Below, one piece after another: positions 22,268 to 31,799 of a DNA stretch of 46,254 nucleotides. The notes beneath the pieces are model-generated. The model saw nothing but the letters and a program-made list of their open reading frames with translations. It did no database searches and was not told the origin of the DNA. This DNA is from Pseudomonas protegens (GTDB lineage: Bacteria > Pseudomonadota > Gammaproteobacteria > Pseudomonadales > Pseudomonadaceae). The DNA is taken from assembly GCF_003732485.1 (NCBI RefSeq), contig NZ_MOAK01000013.1, forward strand, positions 60,035-106,288, given 5' to 3'. Every line of letters starts with the position of its first letter. Within the stretch, counting starts at the first letter, position 1. Both the position numbers and the translations under genes were made by a program.

Positions 22268-23299
22268 TCAGTAGCTGCTGTCTGGCAGGCTGGCGAGGAT
22301 CGAGCGGTAGCTGTTCATCCGTTGCTGCTGGATGCGCCCGTCTTCCAAAGCCTTGAGCAGTGCACAGCCCGGCTCGCGATCATGCTTGCAGTCGCGGAAA
22401 CGGCAGGTTCCCAGCAAGTCGTTGAACTCGATGAAGCCGGCTTCGACATCGGCGCGGCTGACATGCCCCAGGCCGAATTCACGGATGCCGGGGGAGTCGA
22501 TCAGTTCACCGCCGCCCGGGAAGTGGAACAGACGCGCGGTCGTCGTGGTATGGGTGCCCTGTCCGGAGTATTCCGACAGCGGGCCGACCCGGGTTTCGAC
22601 TTCCGGCAGCAGGCTGTTCACCAAGGATGACTTGCCCACCCCCGATTGCCCCACGAATACGCTGATGCGCCCGTCCAGCAAACCTTGCAGTTGCTCCATG
22701 CCGTCGCCGTGGTGGGCCGAGACCTCCAGCAGCGGATAGCCCAGCTGGCGATAGACCGCCAGCAAGGCGTTGAGCGCCGGGGCATTCTGCTCGTCGATCA
22801 GGTCGGCCTTGTTCAGCAGCAGCAGCGGCCGGATCCCGGCGTGCTCGGCGGCAACCAGGTAGCGGTCGATAAGATTGGCATGGGGTTCGGGCATGGGCGC
22901 AAACACGATCACGATCATGTCGACGTTGGCGGCCACCGGCTTGAGCTGGCCACGGCTGTCCGGTCGGCACAACTCGGTGCTGCGCGGCAATTGCGCGACG
23001 ATCACCCCGATGCCCTGATTGCCGGCGCGCCAGACCACCTGATCACCGGTCACCAGGGCCGGCAGGTTGGCTCGCAGGTAGCAGCGGAACACTTGGCCGG
23101 CCAGCTCGCCTTCCCGGGCTTCGACCTCGACCTGTACGCCGAAGTGAGCAATGACCAGGCCGGTCTGTTCCGGACCCAGGTCGCCACCCTCCAGCGCCTC
23201 TACGGCAGAGGATTCGCGTTTGGCGGCGCGGGCAGCGCGCTCACCCTGAATCTTTTCGATGCGCCAGTTTTGGCGGCGATTGAGCTGGCGTTTGGCCAT
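22268..23299 (-). CDS. rsgA: Ribosome small-subunit GTPase RsgA (YjeQ)
   Basis: RsgA helps mature the 30S ribosome. Three domains are seen in order: an N-terminal OB fold (about 40-105), a circularly permuted GTPase, and a C-terminal zinc finger. The permuted order is evident: the NKADL (G4) motif comes first, then the P-loop [10 protein letters not shown] (G1), then DSPGI (G3). The zinc site is in [14 protein letters not shown]. Length 343 is typical. It is divergent from orn, with which E. coli also pairs it. Confidence 0.96.
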   Translation of the reverse strand: MAKRQLNRRQNWRIEKIQGERAARAAKRESSAVEALEGGDLGPEQTGLVIAHFGVQVEVEAREGELAGQVFRCYLRANLPALVTGDQVVWRAGNQGIGVIVAQLPRSTELCRPDSRGQLKPVAANVDMIVIVFAPMPEPHANLIDRYLVAAEHAGIRPLLLLNKADLIDEQNAPALNALLAVYRQLGYPLLEVSAHHGDGMEQLQGLLDGRISVFVGQSGVGKSSLVNSLLPEVETRVGPLSEYSGQGTHTTTTARLFHFPGGGELIDSPGIREFGLGHVSRADVEAGFIEFNDLLGTCRFRDCKHDREPGCALLKALEDGRIQQQRMNSYRSILASLPDSSY

Positions 23300-23408
23300 T
23301 GGTGTTCCGTGTCGATAATTACGGCGGATAGGTAAAACGGCGGCGAGTTTAGCACGCCGGGCAGGCCCTCTAGGCTAAACTGCGCAACTACGCCGAGGAG
23401 CCCCCCCC

Positions 23409-23951
23409 ATGCAAAACCCGCAGAACCTGATTTGGATCGATCTGGAAATGACCGGTCTGAACCCCGACACCGACGTCATCATCGAGATGGCGACCATTGT
23501 CACTGACAGCAATCTGAACACCTTGGCTGAAGGACCGGTTATCGCTATCCATCAGAGCGACGAGATCCTTGCCGGCATGGACGAGTGGAACACTCGCCAG
23601 CACGGCGGTTCCGGCCTGACCCAGCGGGTTCGCGAAAGCCGCATCAGCATGGCCGAAGCCGAAGCCCAGACCATTGCCTTCCTGGAGCAGTGGGTACCCA
23701 AGGGCAAGTCGCCCATCTGTGGCAACAGCATCTGCCAGGACCGACGCTTCCTCTATCGCCACATGAAGGCCCTGGAAAGTTACTTCCACTACCGCAACCT
23801 GGACGTCTCGACCCTCAAGGAACTGGCCGCCCGCTGGGCCCCGGACGTGCGCGACAGCTTCAAGAAAGGCAGCACTCACCTGGCTCTGGACGACATCCGT
23901 GAATCCATCGCCGAGCTGCAGCACTACCGCAAGCACTTCATCAAATTCTAA
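23409..23951 (+). CDS. orn: Oligoribonuclease Orn
   Basis: Orn degrades very short RNAs and, in Pseudomonas, the pGpG produced from cyclic di-GMP, so it affects biofilm signalling. The DEDDh exonuclease motifs are clear: IDLEMTGL (Asp11, Glu13), [10 protein letters not shown] and [11 protein letters not shown]. The 180-residue length is exact for the family. The ribosome site is GAGGAG followed by a run of eight C before the ATG. A single REP and a strong hairpin follow the stop codon. Confidence 0.97.
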   Translation: MQNPQNLIWIDLEMTGLNPDTDVIIEMATIVTDSNLNTLAEGPVIAIHQSDEILAGMDEWNTRQHGGSGLTQRVRESRISMAEAEAQTIAFLEQWVPKGKSPICGNSICQDRRFLYRHMKALESYFHYRNLDVSTLKELAARWAPDVRDSFKKGSTHLALDDIRESIAELQHYRKHFIKF

Positions 23952-23954
23952 CCT

Positions 23955-24003
23955 GCAGGAGCCGGCTTGCCGGCGAACGGGCGCGCGCTGCAAGCGGCGC
24001 CCG
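23955..24003 (+). repeat. Single REP unit followed by a hairpin, downstream of orn
   Basis: A lone REP (GCAGGAGCCGGCTTGCCGGC then GAAC) begins 3 bases after the orn stop codon. It is followed by a stem with arms CGGGCGC and GCGCCCG (23978-24003), extended inside by CGCT/AGCG. The hairpin may end the orn transcript, although the following T-run starts about 10 bases later. Confidence 0.65.
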
Positions 24004-24070
24004 TGCCCGCCCTCTTTTGGTGCTCGCCTCAACTGAGTAGACTGCGCGCCTTCCTGTAAGGACCGCCATC

Positions 24071-24682
24071 ATGCTGTTGATGCTTTATCTGATCGCCATT
24101 ACCGCCGAAGCCATGACCGGCGCCTTGTCTGCCGGCCGTCGCGGCATGGACTGGTTCGGCGTGGTGCTGATCGCCTGTGTCACCGCACTTGGCGGCGGCT
24201 CGGTGCGTGATGTGCTGCTGGGCCACTACCCGCTGACGTGGGTCAAGCACCCGGAATACCTGGTACTGACCTCGGTGGCGGCCCTGGTGACGATCTTTAT
24301 CGCACCGCTGATGCGCCATCTTCGTTCACTGTTTCTGGTGCTCGACGCCGTGGGCCTGGTGGCCTTTACCCTGATCGGCTGCATGACCGCCCTGGAAATG
24401 GGCCACGGCATGCTGGTGGCTGCGGTGAGCGGGGTGATCACCGGGGTCTTTGGCGGCATCCTCCGGGATATATTTTGCAACGACATTCCCCTGATCTTCC
24501 GCCGAGAACTGTACGCCAGCGTGTCCTTCGCTGCGGCCTGGTGCTACATGCTGTGCATCTATCTGCAGTTGCCCAGCGAGCAGTCGATTCTGGTCACCCT
24601 GTTCGGCGGCTTCCTGTTACGGCTGCTGGCCATCCGCTTTCATTGGGAGATGCCCAAGTTCGTCTACAACGACGAACATTGA
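24071..24682 (+). CDS. TRIC / UPF0126 family membrane protein
   Basis: This 203-residue inner-membrane protein has about seven hydrophobic segments arranged as an internal repeat. The signature GGGSVRDVLLG appears near residue 40 and a second version GGILRDIF near 135, as expected for the two-fold TRIC/UPF0126 family. Members include trimeric cation channels and proteins reported to carry glycine; the substrate cannot be chosen from sequence. Its 3' end overlaps the convergent queG gene by 19 bases. In E. coli, orn is followed directly by tRNA genes and queG, so this gene is an insertion relative to that order. Confidence 0.85.
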   Translation: MLLMLYLIAITAEAMTGALSAGRRGMDWFGVVLIACVTALGGGSVRDVLLGHYPLTWVKHPEYLVLTSVAALVTIFIAPLMRHLRSLFLVLDAVGLVAFTLIGCMTALEMGHGMLVAAVSGVITGVFGGILRDIFCNDIPLIFRRELYASVSFAAAWCYMLCIYLQLPSEQSILVTLFGGFLLRLLAIRFHWEMPKFVYNDEH

Positions 24683-25743
24683 CGCTTGGCGTGCTGGGTC
24701 AGCGCCCATTGCACGTGCTCGCGTACCAGTTCCGAGGGGTAGTCCTGGCGCGCCTTCAGGGCTTCAAGTACCGGAATGCTGGAAGGGGCATTGCCCAGGC
24801 CTACCGCCAGGTTGCGTAGCCAGCGCTCATAACCGGCGCGGCGCAGGGGCGAACCTTCGGTGCTGCTGAGGAACTTGTCCTCGTCCCACATGAACAGTTC
24901 TGCCAGTTCGGCATTGTCCAGGTTGTGACGGGGTTTGAAGTCGCCTTCTCCCGAGGGGCGGGCGAAGCGGTTCCAGGGGCAGACGATCTGGCAGTCATCG
25001 CAGCCGAATACCCGATTGCCGATCAGTGGGCGCAGGTCTTCGGGAATGGCGCTTTTCAGTTCGATGGTCAGGTAGGAAATACAGCGTCGTGCATCCAGTA
25101 CATAGGGACCGACGAAAGCGTTGGTCGGACAGATGTCCAGGCAAGCGGTGCAGCGCCCGCAATGCTCGGTGGTGTGGGCGTTGTCCACTGGCAGAGGCAG
25201 GTCGACAAACAGTTCGCTGAGGAAGAAGTAACTGCCGGCCTTGCGGTTGAGTACCAGGGTATTCTTGCCAATCCAGCCGAGCCCGGCCTGCTCGGCGATG
25301 GCTTTTTCAAGCACCGGTGCGCTGTCGACGAACGCGCGATAGCCAAAGGGGCCGATGGCTTGCTGGATGCGTTCGGCCAACTGCTGCACGCGCTTGCGGA
25401 TCAACTTGTGATAGTCGCGGCCCAGGGCATAACGCGAGACATACGCCTTGGACGGCTGGGCCAGGCGTTGGGCCATCTGGGTGTCGCCGGGCAGGTAGTC
25501 CATGCGTAGCGATACCACCCGCAGCGTGCCGGGCACCAACTGATCGGGATGGGAGCGTTTGCTGCCGTGGGCGCCCATGTATTCCATTTCGCCGTGGTAG
25601 CCGGCGGCGAGCCAGCGCTCCAGGTGCTGCTCATGCTCGGCCAGGTCCAGGCCGCTGATGCCGACTTGTTGAAAGCCCAGTTCGCGGCCCCAGTCCTTGA
25701 TCGATTGGGCGAGAGCGGGGAGATCCTGGGTAATAGCGGGCAT
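24664..25743 (-). CDS. queG: Epoxyqueuosine reductase QueG
   Basis: QueG performs the last step of queuosine synthesis in tRNA, reducing epoxyqueuosine with a cobalamin and two 4Fe-4S clusters. Two ferredoxin-type motifs are seen: CGRCTACLDICP with a downstream cysteine, and CDDCQIVCPWN. The C-terminus ends in a HEAT-like segment (LVREHVQWAL). The frame is open to 25824, but the ATG at 25743 gives 359 residues, the family size, and clears the divergent promoter region. It is divergent from nnrD; in E. coli the two are divergent as well. Confidence 0.94.
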   Translation of the reverse strand: MPAITQDLPALAQSIKDWGRELGFQQVGISGLDLAEHEQHLERWLAAGYHGEMEYMGAHGSKRSHPDQLVPGTLRVVSLRMDYLPGDTQMAQRLAQPSKAYVSRYALGRDYHKLIRKRVQQLAERIQQAIGPFGYRAFVDSAPVLEKAIAEQAGLGWIGKNTLVLNRKAGSYFFLSELFVDLPLPVDNAHTTEHCGRCTACLDICPTNAFVGPYVLDARRCISYLTIELKSAIPEDLRPLIGNRVFGCDDCQIVCPWNRFARPSGEGDFKPRHNLDNAELAELFMWDEDKFLSSTEGSPLRRAGYERWLRNLAVGLGNAPSSIPVLEALKARQDYPSELVREHVQWALTQHAKRQCSSL

Positions 25744-25772
25744 GAGGCGAGAGAAACCGGAGCTGAGGTGCG

Positions 25773-25778
25773 TATAAT
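25773..25778 (+). promoter_or_regulatory. Likely -10 element for nnrD
   Basis: A perfect TATAAT lies 29 bases before the nnrD ATG in the 63-base gap between divergent queG and nnrD. No good -35 hexamer stands 16-18 bases upstream, so the promoter would depend on an activator or a weak -35. Part of the leader of the long downstream gene string would start here. Confidence 0.45.
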
Positions 25779-25806
25779 TCTGCCAGACATCGGAGCCCGA
25801 AGACGC

Positions 25807-26667
25807 ATGCCGCAGACAAAACACCCTTTACCCGACGTTCAGTTGCTGACTGGTGCCCATTTGCCGCGACTGCTGGCTCGTCCTCTGGACGCACATAAGG
25901 GCCAGTTCGGTCATTTGTTGCTGATCGGTGGCGATCGCGGTTTTGCCGGCGCCGCGTTACTGAGCGCGGAAAGTGCCTTGCGCAGTGGTGCGGGACTGGT
26001 GTCTCTGGCGACTCGCAGTGAACACGTAGCGGCGGCTGCCGCGCGGCTGCCGGAAGTCATGGCCCAGGGCACCCATTCGGCCAACCAACTGATGGGGCTG
26101 TTGGCGCGGGCCACGGTATTGGTCGTCGGTCCCGGGCTGGGGCAGGGCGCCTGGGGGCGCAGCCTGTTGTCGGCAGCGGCCAACGCATCTTTGCCTCAGG
26201 TATGGGACGCCGATGCCTTGAACCTCCTGGCTCTGGGCGGTCTACAACTGCCGACGGCCAGTGTGATCACCCCTCACCCTGGGGAGGCGGCCCGTCTGCT
26301 GGGGATTTCTATCGCCGAGGTCCAGGGTGATCGTCCGGCGGCGGCCCGAGCCTTGAGCGCAAAATACTCGGCGGTTGCCGTGCTCAAGGGCGCCGGCAGC
26401 CTGATCGCCAGTACCGACGGGCAAGTAGCCCGTTGTGAGGGTGGGCATCCGGCGATGGCCACGGCAGGGTTGGGCGATGTGCTGGCAGGGTTGATCGGTG
26501 CGTTGATGGCGCAGGGGCTTTCGACATTCGATGCGGCTTGCCTGGCGGTCTGGGTACACGCCCGCGCCGGCGAACAGCAAGGCAAATTGGGCCGAGGGCT
26601 GGCGGCCAGTGATCTGATTCCAGCCATTCGTCAGTTGTTGGAGGAGCAATCACCGTGTCTGAGTTAA
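25807..26667 (+). CDS. nnrD: ADP-dependent NAD(P)H-hydrate dehydratase, stand-alone (NnrD)
   Basis: NnrD repairs damaged NAD(P)H hydrates using ADP. The 286-residue protein has the ribokinase-like fold motifs GHLLLIGGDRGFAGAALL, VVGPGLGQG, WDADALNLL, ITPHPGEAARLLG and ATAGLGDVLAG. Bifunctional E. coli Nnr (YjeF) has an N-terminal epimerase of about 220 residues, but this protein starts directly at the dehydratase, and the bases upstream belong to queG. The epimerase must therefore be elsewhere or absent. The 3' end overlaps tsaE by 13 bases. Confidence 0.88.
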   Translation: MPQTKHPLPDVQLLTGAHLPRLLARPLDAHKGQFGHLLLIGGDRGFAGAALLSAESALRSGAGLVSLATRSEHVAAAAARLPEVMAQGTHSANQLMGLLARATVLVVGPGLGQGAWGRSLLSAAANASLPQVWDADALNLLALGGLQLPTASVITPHPGEAARLLGISIAEVQGDRPAAARALSAKYSAVAVLKGAGSLIASTDGQVARCEGGHPAMATAGLGDVLAGLIGALMAQGLSTFDAACLAVWVHARAGEQQGKLGRGLAASDLIPAIRQLLEEQSPCLS

Positions 26668-27125
26668 CCCTTTACCTGGCCGACGAGCAGGCCATGGTGG
26701 AATTTGGTGCACGCATTGCTCAAGTCACCCAGGGCGTGGGGGTGATTTTTCTTGAGGGCGATCTGGGGGCGGGCAAAACCACCTTGTCCCGGGGGATTAT
26801 TCGCGGGCTGGGGCATGCAGGGGCGGTGAAAAGCCCGACCTTTACCCTGGTGGAGCCCTACGAGATTGGCTCGGTGCGGGCTTTTCACTTCGATCTGTAC
26901 CGTCTTGTGGACCCGGAAGAGCTGGAGTTCCTGGGGATTCGTGACTACTTCGAAGGCGATGCATTGTGTCTGTTGGAGTGGCCCCAGCGTGGTGCAGGCT
27001 TTTTGCCAAAGCCCGACCTGACCATTACCATTACCCCGCATAACAATGGGCGTTCTGTGCATCTGTTGTCTCAAGGCTCGCGAGGCGAGTCTTGGTGTGC
27101 CGCTTTGGCGTTGGAATTCAAATAA
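26655..27125 (+). CDS. tsaE: tRNA threonylcarbamoyladenosine ATPase TsaE
   Basis: TsaE is the P-loop ATPase that drives the TsaBDE complex to make t6A37 in tRNAs reading ANN codons. The Walker A motif GDLGAGKTTL is at about residues 36-45, followed by the family segments VKSPTFTLVEPY and FHFDLYRL. The length of 156 is typical. It starts with GTG and has a strong GGAGGAG site, lying inside the 3' end of nnrD, so translation is likely coupled. Confidence 0.94.
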   Translation: MSELTLYLADEQAMVEFGARIAQVTQGVGVIFLEGDLGAGKTTLSRGIIRGLGHAGAVKSPTFTLVEPYEIGSVRAFHFDLYRLVDPEELEFLGIRDYFEGDALCLLEWPQRGAGFLPKPDLTITITPHNNGRSVHLLSQGSRGESWCAALALEFK

Positions 27126-27140
27126 TTGATGGGGTTAGGT

Positions 27141-28556
27141 ATGCGCATTCGCGCGTTGGTTGCTGTCGTAGGACTGTTGCTTACGGCATTGGCCGTCGAT
27201 GCTGTGGCCGCTACACAGGTTCGCAGCGTCCGCCTGTGGCGGGCACCGGATAACACGCGACTGGTATTCGACCTGTCCGGCCCGGTTCAGCACAGCGTCT
27301 TTACCCTGACGGCCCCGGATCGCCTGGTGATCGATATCAATGGCGCGACCCTTGGCGGCCCGCTGAATGTCGCCACGGCCAATACGCCGATCACCGCCAT
27401 GCGCTCGGCGCAGCGTACCCCCAGTGACCTGCGGGTGGTCATCGACCTGAAAAAGGCCGTCACCCCCAAGAGTTTTACCCTGGCGCCCAACGCCCAGTAC
27501 GGCAATCGCCTGGTAGTCGACCTGTTCGACAACCCGGCTGATGCCGCGCCGCCTGCTGCACCGCCCCCTACTGTGGCTACCGTTCCCGCTGTGCCAGTCA
27601 CGCCTGCGGAGCCGGCGATCAAGCTGCCTCCGGCCCCGGCGGGCAAGCGCGACATCATCGTGGTGATCGACGCCGGTCACGGCGGTGAAGACCCGGGTGC
27701 TTCCGGCTCCCGTGGTCAGCATGAGAAAGACGTGGTGCTGGCCATTGCCCGTGAGCTGCAGCGTCAGGTCAATGGTCTCAAGGGGTTCCGCGCCGAGCTG
27801 ACCCGCACTGGCGACTACTTCATTCCGTTGCGCGGTCGTACCGAGATCGCTCGGAAGAAGGGCGCCGATCTGTTCGTTTCGATCCACGCCGATGCCGCAC
27901 CTTCGACCGCAGCCTTTGGCGCCTCGGTATTCGCCTTGTCCGAGCGCGGCGCCACATCGGAAACTGCCCGCTGGCTGGCGGACAGTGAAAACCGCTCCGA
28001 CCTGATCGGTGGTGCCGGCAACGTCAGCCTGGATGACAAGGACCGGATGCTGGCCGGGGTGCTGCTGGATCTGTCGATGACCGCATCCCTGACCTCCAGC
28101 CTGAATGTCGGGCAGAAAGTCCTGAACAACATCGGCCGGGTCACACCGCTGCACAAACAGCGTGTGGAGCAGGCCGGGTTCATGGTACTCAAGTCCCCGG
28201 ACATTCCATCGATCCTGGTGGAAACCGGCTTTATCTCCAACTCCAATGAAGCCTCGAAGCTGGCCACTGCCAGCCACCAGCAGGCCTTGGCCCGCTCCAT
28301 CAGCAGCGGCGTGCGGCAGTTCTTCCAGCAGAACCCGCCACCGGGCACCTATATCGCCTGGCTGCGGGATTCCGGGAAGATTGCCCAGGGCCCTCGTGAT
28401 CACCGGGTCAACCCGGGGGAGACCCTGGCGATGATCGCGGTGCGCTATCAGGTGTCGGCGGCGGCCCTGCGCAGCGCCAACAATCTGAAGAGCGATGAAT
28501 TGAAAGTGGGACAGGTCCTGACCATCCCCGGTACTGAATTGGCGGCCAAGGAATGA
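27141..28556 (+). CDS. amiB: N-acetylmuramoyl-L-alanine amidase AmiB
   Basis: AmiB cleaves the peptide side chains of peptidoglycan in the periplasm during cell separation. The domain order is a signal peptide (ending near VAA), an AMIN domain (about 25-125) that targets the enzyme to the septum, a Pro/Ala linker, an Amidase_3 zinc domain ([25 protein letters not shown]), and a C-terminal LysM repeat ([16 protein letters not shown]). The mature start is uncertain; ATGs at 27129 and 27141 are both possible. I prefer 27141 because GGGG is 6 bases upstream and the charged MRIR begins the signal. Its stop overlaps mutL by 4 bases. Confidence 0.94.
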   Translation: MRIRALVAVVGLLLTALAVDAVAATQVRSVRLWRAPDNTRLVFDLSGPVQHSVFTLTAPDRLVIDINGATLGGPLNVATANTPITAMRSAQRTPSDLRVVIDLKKAVTPKSFTLAPNAQYGNRLVVDLFDNPADAAPPAAPPPTVATVPAVPVTPAEPAIKLPPAPAGKRDIIVVIDAGHGGEDPGASGSRGQHEKDVVLAIARELQRQVNGLKGFRAELTRTGDYFIPLRGRTEIARKKGADLFVSIHADAAPSTAAFGASVFALSERGATSETARWLADSENRSDLIGGAGNVSLDDKDRMLAGVLLDLSMTASLTSSLNVGQKVLNNIGRVTPLHKQRVEQAGFMVLKSPDIPSILVETGFISNSNEASKLATASHQQALARSISSGVRQFFQQNPPPGTYIAWLRDSGKIAQGPRDHRVNPGETLAMIAVRYQVSAAALRSANNLKSDELKVGQVLTIPGTELAAKE

Positions 28557-30463
28557 GTGACTCGGTAATCAGCGGCGCGCGCATCGAGCTGCTCAGCCCG
28601 CGCCTGGCCAACCAGATCGCCGCGGGCGAGGTGGTTGAGCGCCCGGCTTCGGTGATCAAGGAACTGTTGGAAAACAGCCTGGACTCCGGCGCCAAGCGCA
28701 TTGATGTGGATGTCGAGCAGGCTGGGGTCAAGCTGCTGCGGGTCCGTGATGATGGCAGTGGCATTTCCTCCGACGATCTGCCCCTGGCGCTGGCGCGGCA
28801 CGCCACCAGCAAGATTCGCGATCTGGAAGACCTTGAGCGGGTGATGAGCCTGGGGTTTCGCGGGGAAGCCCTGGCCTCCATCAGTTCCGTGGCGCGCCTG
28901 ACCCTGACTTCCCGCACCCGTGATGCCGATCAGGCCTGGCAGGTAGAAACCGAAGGCCGAGACATGGCGCCGCGAGTGCAGCCTGCGGCCCACCCGGTAG
29001 GCACCTCGGTGGAAGTGCGTGACCTGTTCTTCAATACTCCGGCCCGACGCAAGTTTCTCAAGGCGGAGAAAACCGAGTTCGATCACCTGCAGGAAGTGAT
29101 CAAGCGTTTGGCTCTGGCGCGTTTCGATGTGGCTTTCCACTTGCGCCACAACGGCAAGAGTATCCTCAGTCTGCATGAAGCCAAGGACGACGCGGCTCGC
29201 GCCCGTCGCGTGGCGGCGGTCTGTGGCTCGGGCTTTTTGGAGCAGGCGCTGCCGATTGAAGTCGAGCGCAACGGCCTGCATCTGTGGGGCTGGGTGGGCT
29301 TGCCGACCTTCTCCCGCAGTCAGGCGGACTTGCAGTATTTCTACGTCAACGGTCGTGCGGTACGGGACAAACTGGTGGCCCACGCGGTGCGTCAGGCCTA
29401 TCGCGATGTACTGTTCAACGGCCGGCATCCGACTTTTGTGCTGTTCTTTGAAGTCGACCCCTCGGTGGTCGACGTCAACGTGCACCCGACCAAGCATGAA
29501 GTGCGCTTCCGTGACGGGCGCATGGTCCATGACTTCCTTTATGGCACCTTGCACAGGGCCTTGGGCGATGTGCGCCCCGAGGACCAGTTGGCAGCGCCGG
29601 CGGCGGTCGCAGGTATTGTGCGGCCCAGCGGTATCGAAGCCGGTGAGTTCGGACCTCAGGGTGAAATGCGCCTGGCTGCGAACCTGGCCCTGGAGCAGCC
29701 GCAGTCCCAGCCGAGCTTCAATGCACCGGGTTCCGGTGTTGGCAGTGGCTATCAGTATCAGTACACGCCACGGCCCCAGCCGGTGCTGCCGGCGGCGGAG
29801 TCCCAGGGAGTCTATCGCGAGTTCTTTGCACCTTTGCCTGGGGCCGCGGCCACAGCTCTGCCGGAGGGCCAGGAGGATATTCCGCCGCTGGGCTATGCCC
29901 TGGCACAGCTCAAGGGTATCTATATCCTCGCGGAAAACGCTCTGGGCCTGGTGCTGGTGGATATGCACGCCGCTCATGAGCGAATCATGTACGAGCGCCT
30001 GAAGGTGGCCATGGCCAGCGAAGGCTTGAGTGGCCAGCCGTTATTGGTGCCGGAATCGATTGCTGTCAGCCAGCGTGAAGCCGATTGCGCGGAAGAGCAT
30101 GTCGCCTGGTTCCAGCGTCTGGGCTTCGAGTTGCAGCGCCTGGGGCCCGAGTCCCTGGCGATCCGGCAGATTCCGGCGCTGTTGAAGCAGGCCGAGGCCA
30201 ATCGCCTGGTGCACGACGTGCTCGCTGATTTGATGGAATACGGCACCAGCGACCGAATTCAGGCTCATCTCAATGAACTGCTCGGCACCATGGCCTGCCA
30301 CGGCGCCATTCGCGCCAACCGGCGCTTGGCCCTGGCGGAAATGAACGGCCTGCTGCGGGATATGGAAAACACCGAGCGCAGTGGCCAGTGCAACCACGGT
30401 CGACCGACCTGGACCCAAATGGGCCTGGACGATCTGGACAAACTCTTTTTGCGCGGCCGTTGA
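28553..30463 (+). CDS. mutL: DNA mismatch repair protein MutL (endonuclease type)
   Basis: MutL links mismatch recognition by MutS to strand excision. The GHKL ATPase motifs are at the N-terminus ([33 protein letters not shown]). The C-terminal domain carries the metal-dependent endonuclease signature D-M-H-A-x2-E-x4-E near residue 470, plus ACHGAIRA and CNHGRP. This differs from E. coli MutL, which lacks the motif and depends on MutH; P. aeruginosa MutL is a known endonuclease. The 636-residue length is normal. The start overlaps amiB and the stop overlaps miaA. Confidence 0.96.
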   Translation: MSDSVISGARIELLSPRLANQIAAGEVVERPASVIKELLENSLDSGAKRIDVDVEQAGVKLLRVRDDGSGISSDDLPLALARHATSKIRDLEDLERVMSLGFRGEALASISSVARLTLTSRTRDADQAWQVETEGRDMAPRVQPAAHPVGTSVEVRDLFFNTPARRKFLKAEKTEFDHLQEVIKRLALARFDVAFHLRHNGKSILSLHEAKDDAARARRVAAVCGSGFLEQALPIEVERNGLHLWGWVGLPTFSRSQADLQYFYVNGRAVRDKLVAHAVRQAYRDVLFNGRHPTFVLFFEVDPSVVDVNVHPTKHEVRFRDGRMVHDFLYGTLHRALGDVRPEDQLAAPAAVAGIVRPSGIEAGEFGPQGEMRLAANLALEQPQSQPSFNAPGSGVGSGYQYQYTPRPQPVLPAAESQGVYREFFAPLPGAAATALPEGQEDIPPLGYALAQLKGIYILAENALGLVLVDMHAAHERIMYERLKVAMASEGLSGQPLLVPESIAVSQREADCAEEHVAWFQRLGFELQRLGPESLAIRQIPALLKQAEANRLVHDVLADLMEYGTSDRIQAHLNELLGTMACHGAIRANRRLALAEMNGLLRDMENTERSGQCNHGRPTWTQMGLDDLDKLFLRGR

Positions 30464-31434
30464 TGACTCAGCTTCCTCCAGCGATTTTCCTGATGGGCCC
30501 GACCGCTGCGGGCAAGACCGACCTGGCCATCGAGTTGACCAAGGTGCTGCCTTGCGAGCTGATCAGTGTCGACTCGGCGCTGGTGTATCGCGGCATGGAT
30601 ATCGGTACCGCCAAGCCCTCCAGGGAGTTGCTGGCGCAGTTTCCCCATCGCCTGATCGATATTCTCGACCCCGCCGAAAGCTACTCGGCGGCAGATTTTC
30701 GTACCGATGCCCTGGCGGCCATGGCCGATATCACCGCCCGAGGCAAGATTCCGCTGCTGGTGGGCGGCACCATGCTGTATTACAAGGCGCTGCTTGAAGG
30801 CCTGGCGGATATGCCGCCAGCAGACCCGCAGGTTCGTGCCGAACTCGAAGACGAGGCGCAACGCGTTGGTTGGCAGGCGCTGCATGATCAGTTGGCGGCT
30901 GTGGACCCCGAGTCCGCGGCGAGGATTCATCCCAATGATCCTCAACGCCTGACGAGAGCGCTGGAAGTCTATCGGGTCAGCGGCCTGACAATGACCGCTC
31001 ATCGTCAGCGTCAATTGGCGCAAAGTGCTGAAGCAGGCGCATCGGGACGCGGTCAATTGCCCTATACTGTCGCCAATCTGGCCATCGCTCCGGCGAATCG
31101 TCAGGTACTGCACCAGCGTATTGCACAAAGATTCACACAAATGTTGGAACAGGGATTCATTGACGAGGTCGTAGCTCTGCGTTCAAGAAGTGACCTGCAT
31201 GCCGGGTTGCCGTCTATACGTGCAGTGGGTTATCGCCAAGTCTGGGATCATCTGGATGGCAAGCTGACGTCAGCCGAAATGCAGGAGCGGGGCATCATTG
31301 CCACGCGCCAATTGGCGAAACGGCAGTTCACCTGGCTACGCAGTTGGGCTGACCTGCAATGGTTGGACAGTCTGGATTGCGACAATCTGCCACGCGCCTT
31401 GAAATACTTAGGGACGATCTCCATATTGAGCTGA
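30463..31434 (+). CDS. miaA: tRNA dimethylallyltransferase MiaA
   Basis: MiaA adds a dimethylallyl group to A37 of tRNAs that read UNN codons, which steadies codon pairing. The Walker A motif GPTAAGKT opens the protein, followed by [27 protein letters not shown] and, near the C-terminus, [11 protein letters not shown] with [13 protein letters not shown]. The length is 323 residues. I chose the ATG at 30463, which shares bases with the mutL stop; the frame is open further upstream but only within mutL. hfq follows after 92 bases. Confidence 0.96.
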   Translation: MTQLPPAIFLMGPTAAGKTDLAIELTKVLPCELISVDSALVYRGMDIGTAKPSRELLAQFPHRLIDILDPAESYSAADFRTDALAAMADITARGKIPLLVGGTMLYYKALLEGLADMPPADPQVRAELEDEAQRVGWQALHDQLAAVDPESAARIHPNDPQRLTRALEVYRVSGLTMTAHRQRQLAQSAEAGASGRGQLPYTVANLAIAPANRQVLHQRIAQRFTQMLEQGFIDEVVALRSRSDLHAGLPSIRAVGYRQVWDHLDGKLTSAEMQERGIIATRQLAKRQFTWLRSWADLQWLDSLDCDNLPRALKYLGTISILS

Positions 31435-31526
31435 GTCCTTGCAATTGCCGTCTATCCTTGGGGGTGTGACGGTTATAGCTATCTGTTTTCCGATTTTTAT
31501 TATTGATCCTTAAAGGAGTGCGGCAC

Positions 31527-31787
31527 ATGTCAAAAGGGCATTCGCTACAAGACCCTTACTTGAATACATTGCGTAAAGAGAAAGTTGGGGTTTCCATCTA
31601 TCTGGTTAACGGGATCAAACTGCAAGGCACGATCGAGTCCTTCGACCAGTTCGTTATCCTGCTGAAAAACACCGTCAGCCAAATGGTTTACAAGCACGCT
31701 ATCTCGACAGTGGTTCCGGTTCGCCCAATTCGTCTGCCTAGCGCATCCGAATCCGAACAGGGTGACGCTGAGCCAGGTAACGCCTGA
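31527..31787 (+). CDS. hfq: RNA chaperone Hfq
   Basis: Hfq is the hexameric chaperone that pairs small RNAs with mRNAs and, in Pseudomonas, works with Crc in carbon catabolite repression. The Sm1 motif ([22 protein letters not shown]) and the Sm2 motif ([10 protein letters not shown]) are complete. At 86 residues it has a short C-terminal tail, typical of pseudomonads, compared with 102 in E. coli. The ATG follows AAAGGAG. The 92-base gap upstream probably holds a promoter of its own, but I cannot identify the hexamers with confidence. Confidence 0.97.
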   Translation: MSKGHSLQDPYLNTLRKEKVGVSIYLVNGIKLQGTIESFDQFVILLKNTVSQMVYKHAISTVVPVRPIRLPSASESEQGDAEPGNA

Positions 31788-31799
31788 TAGGAGTCTCCT

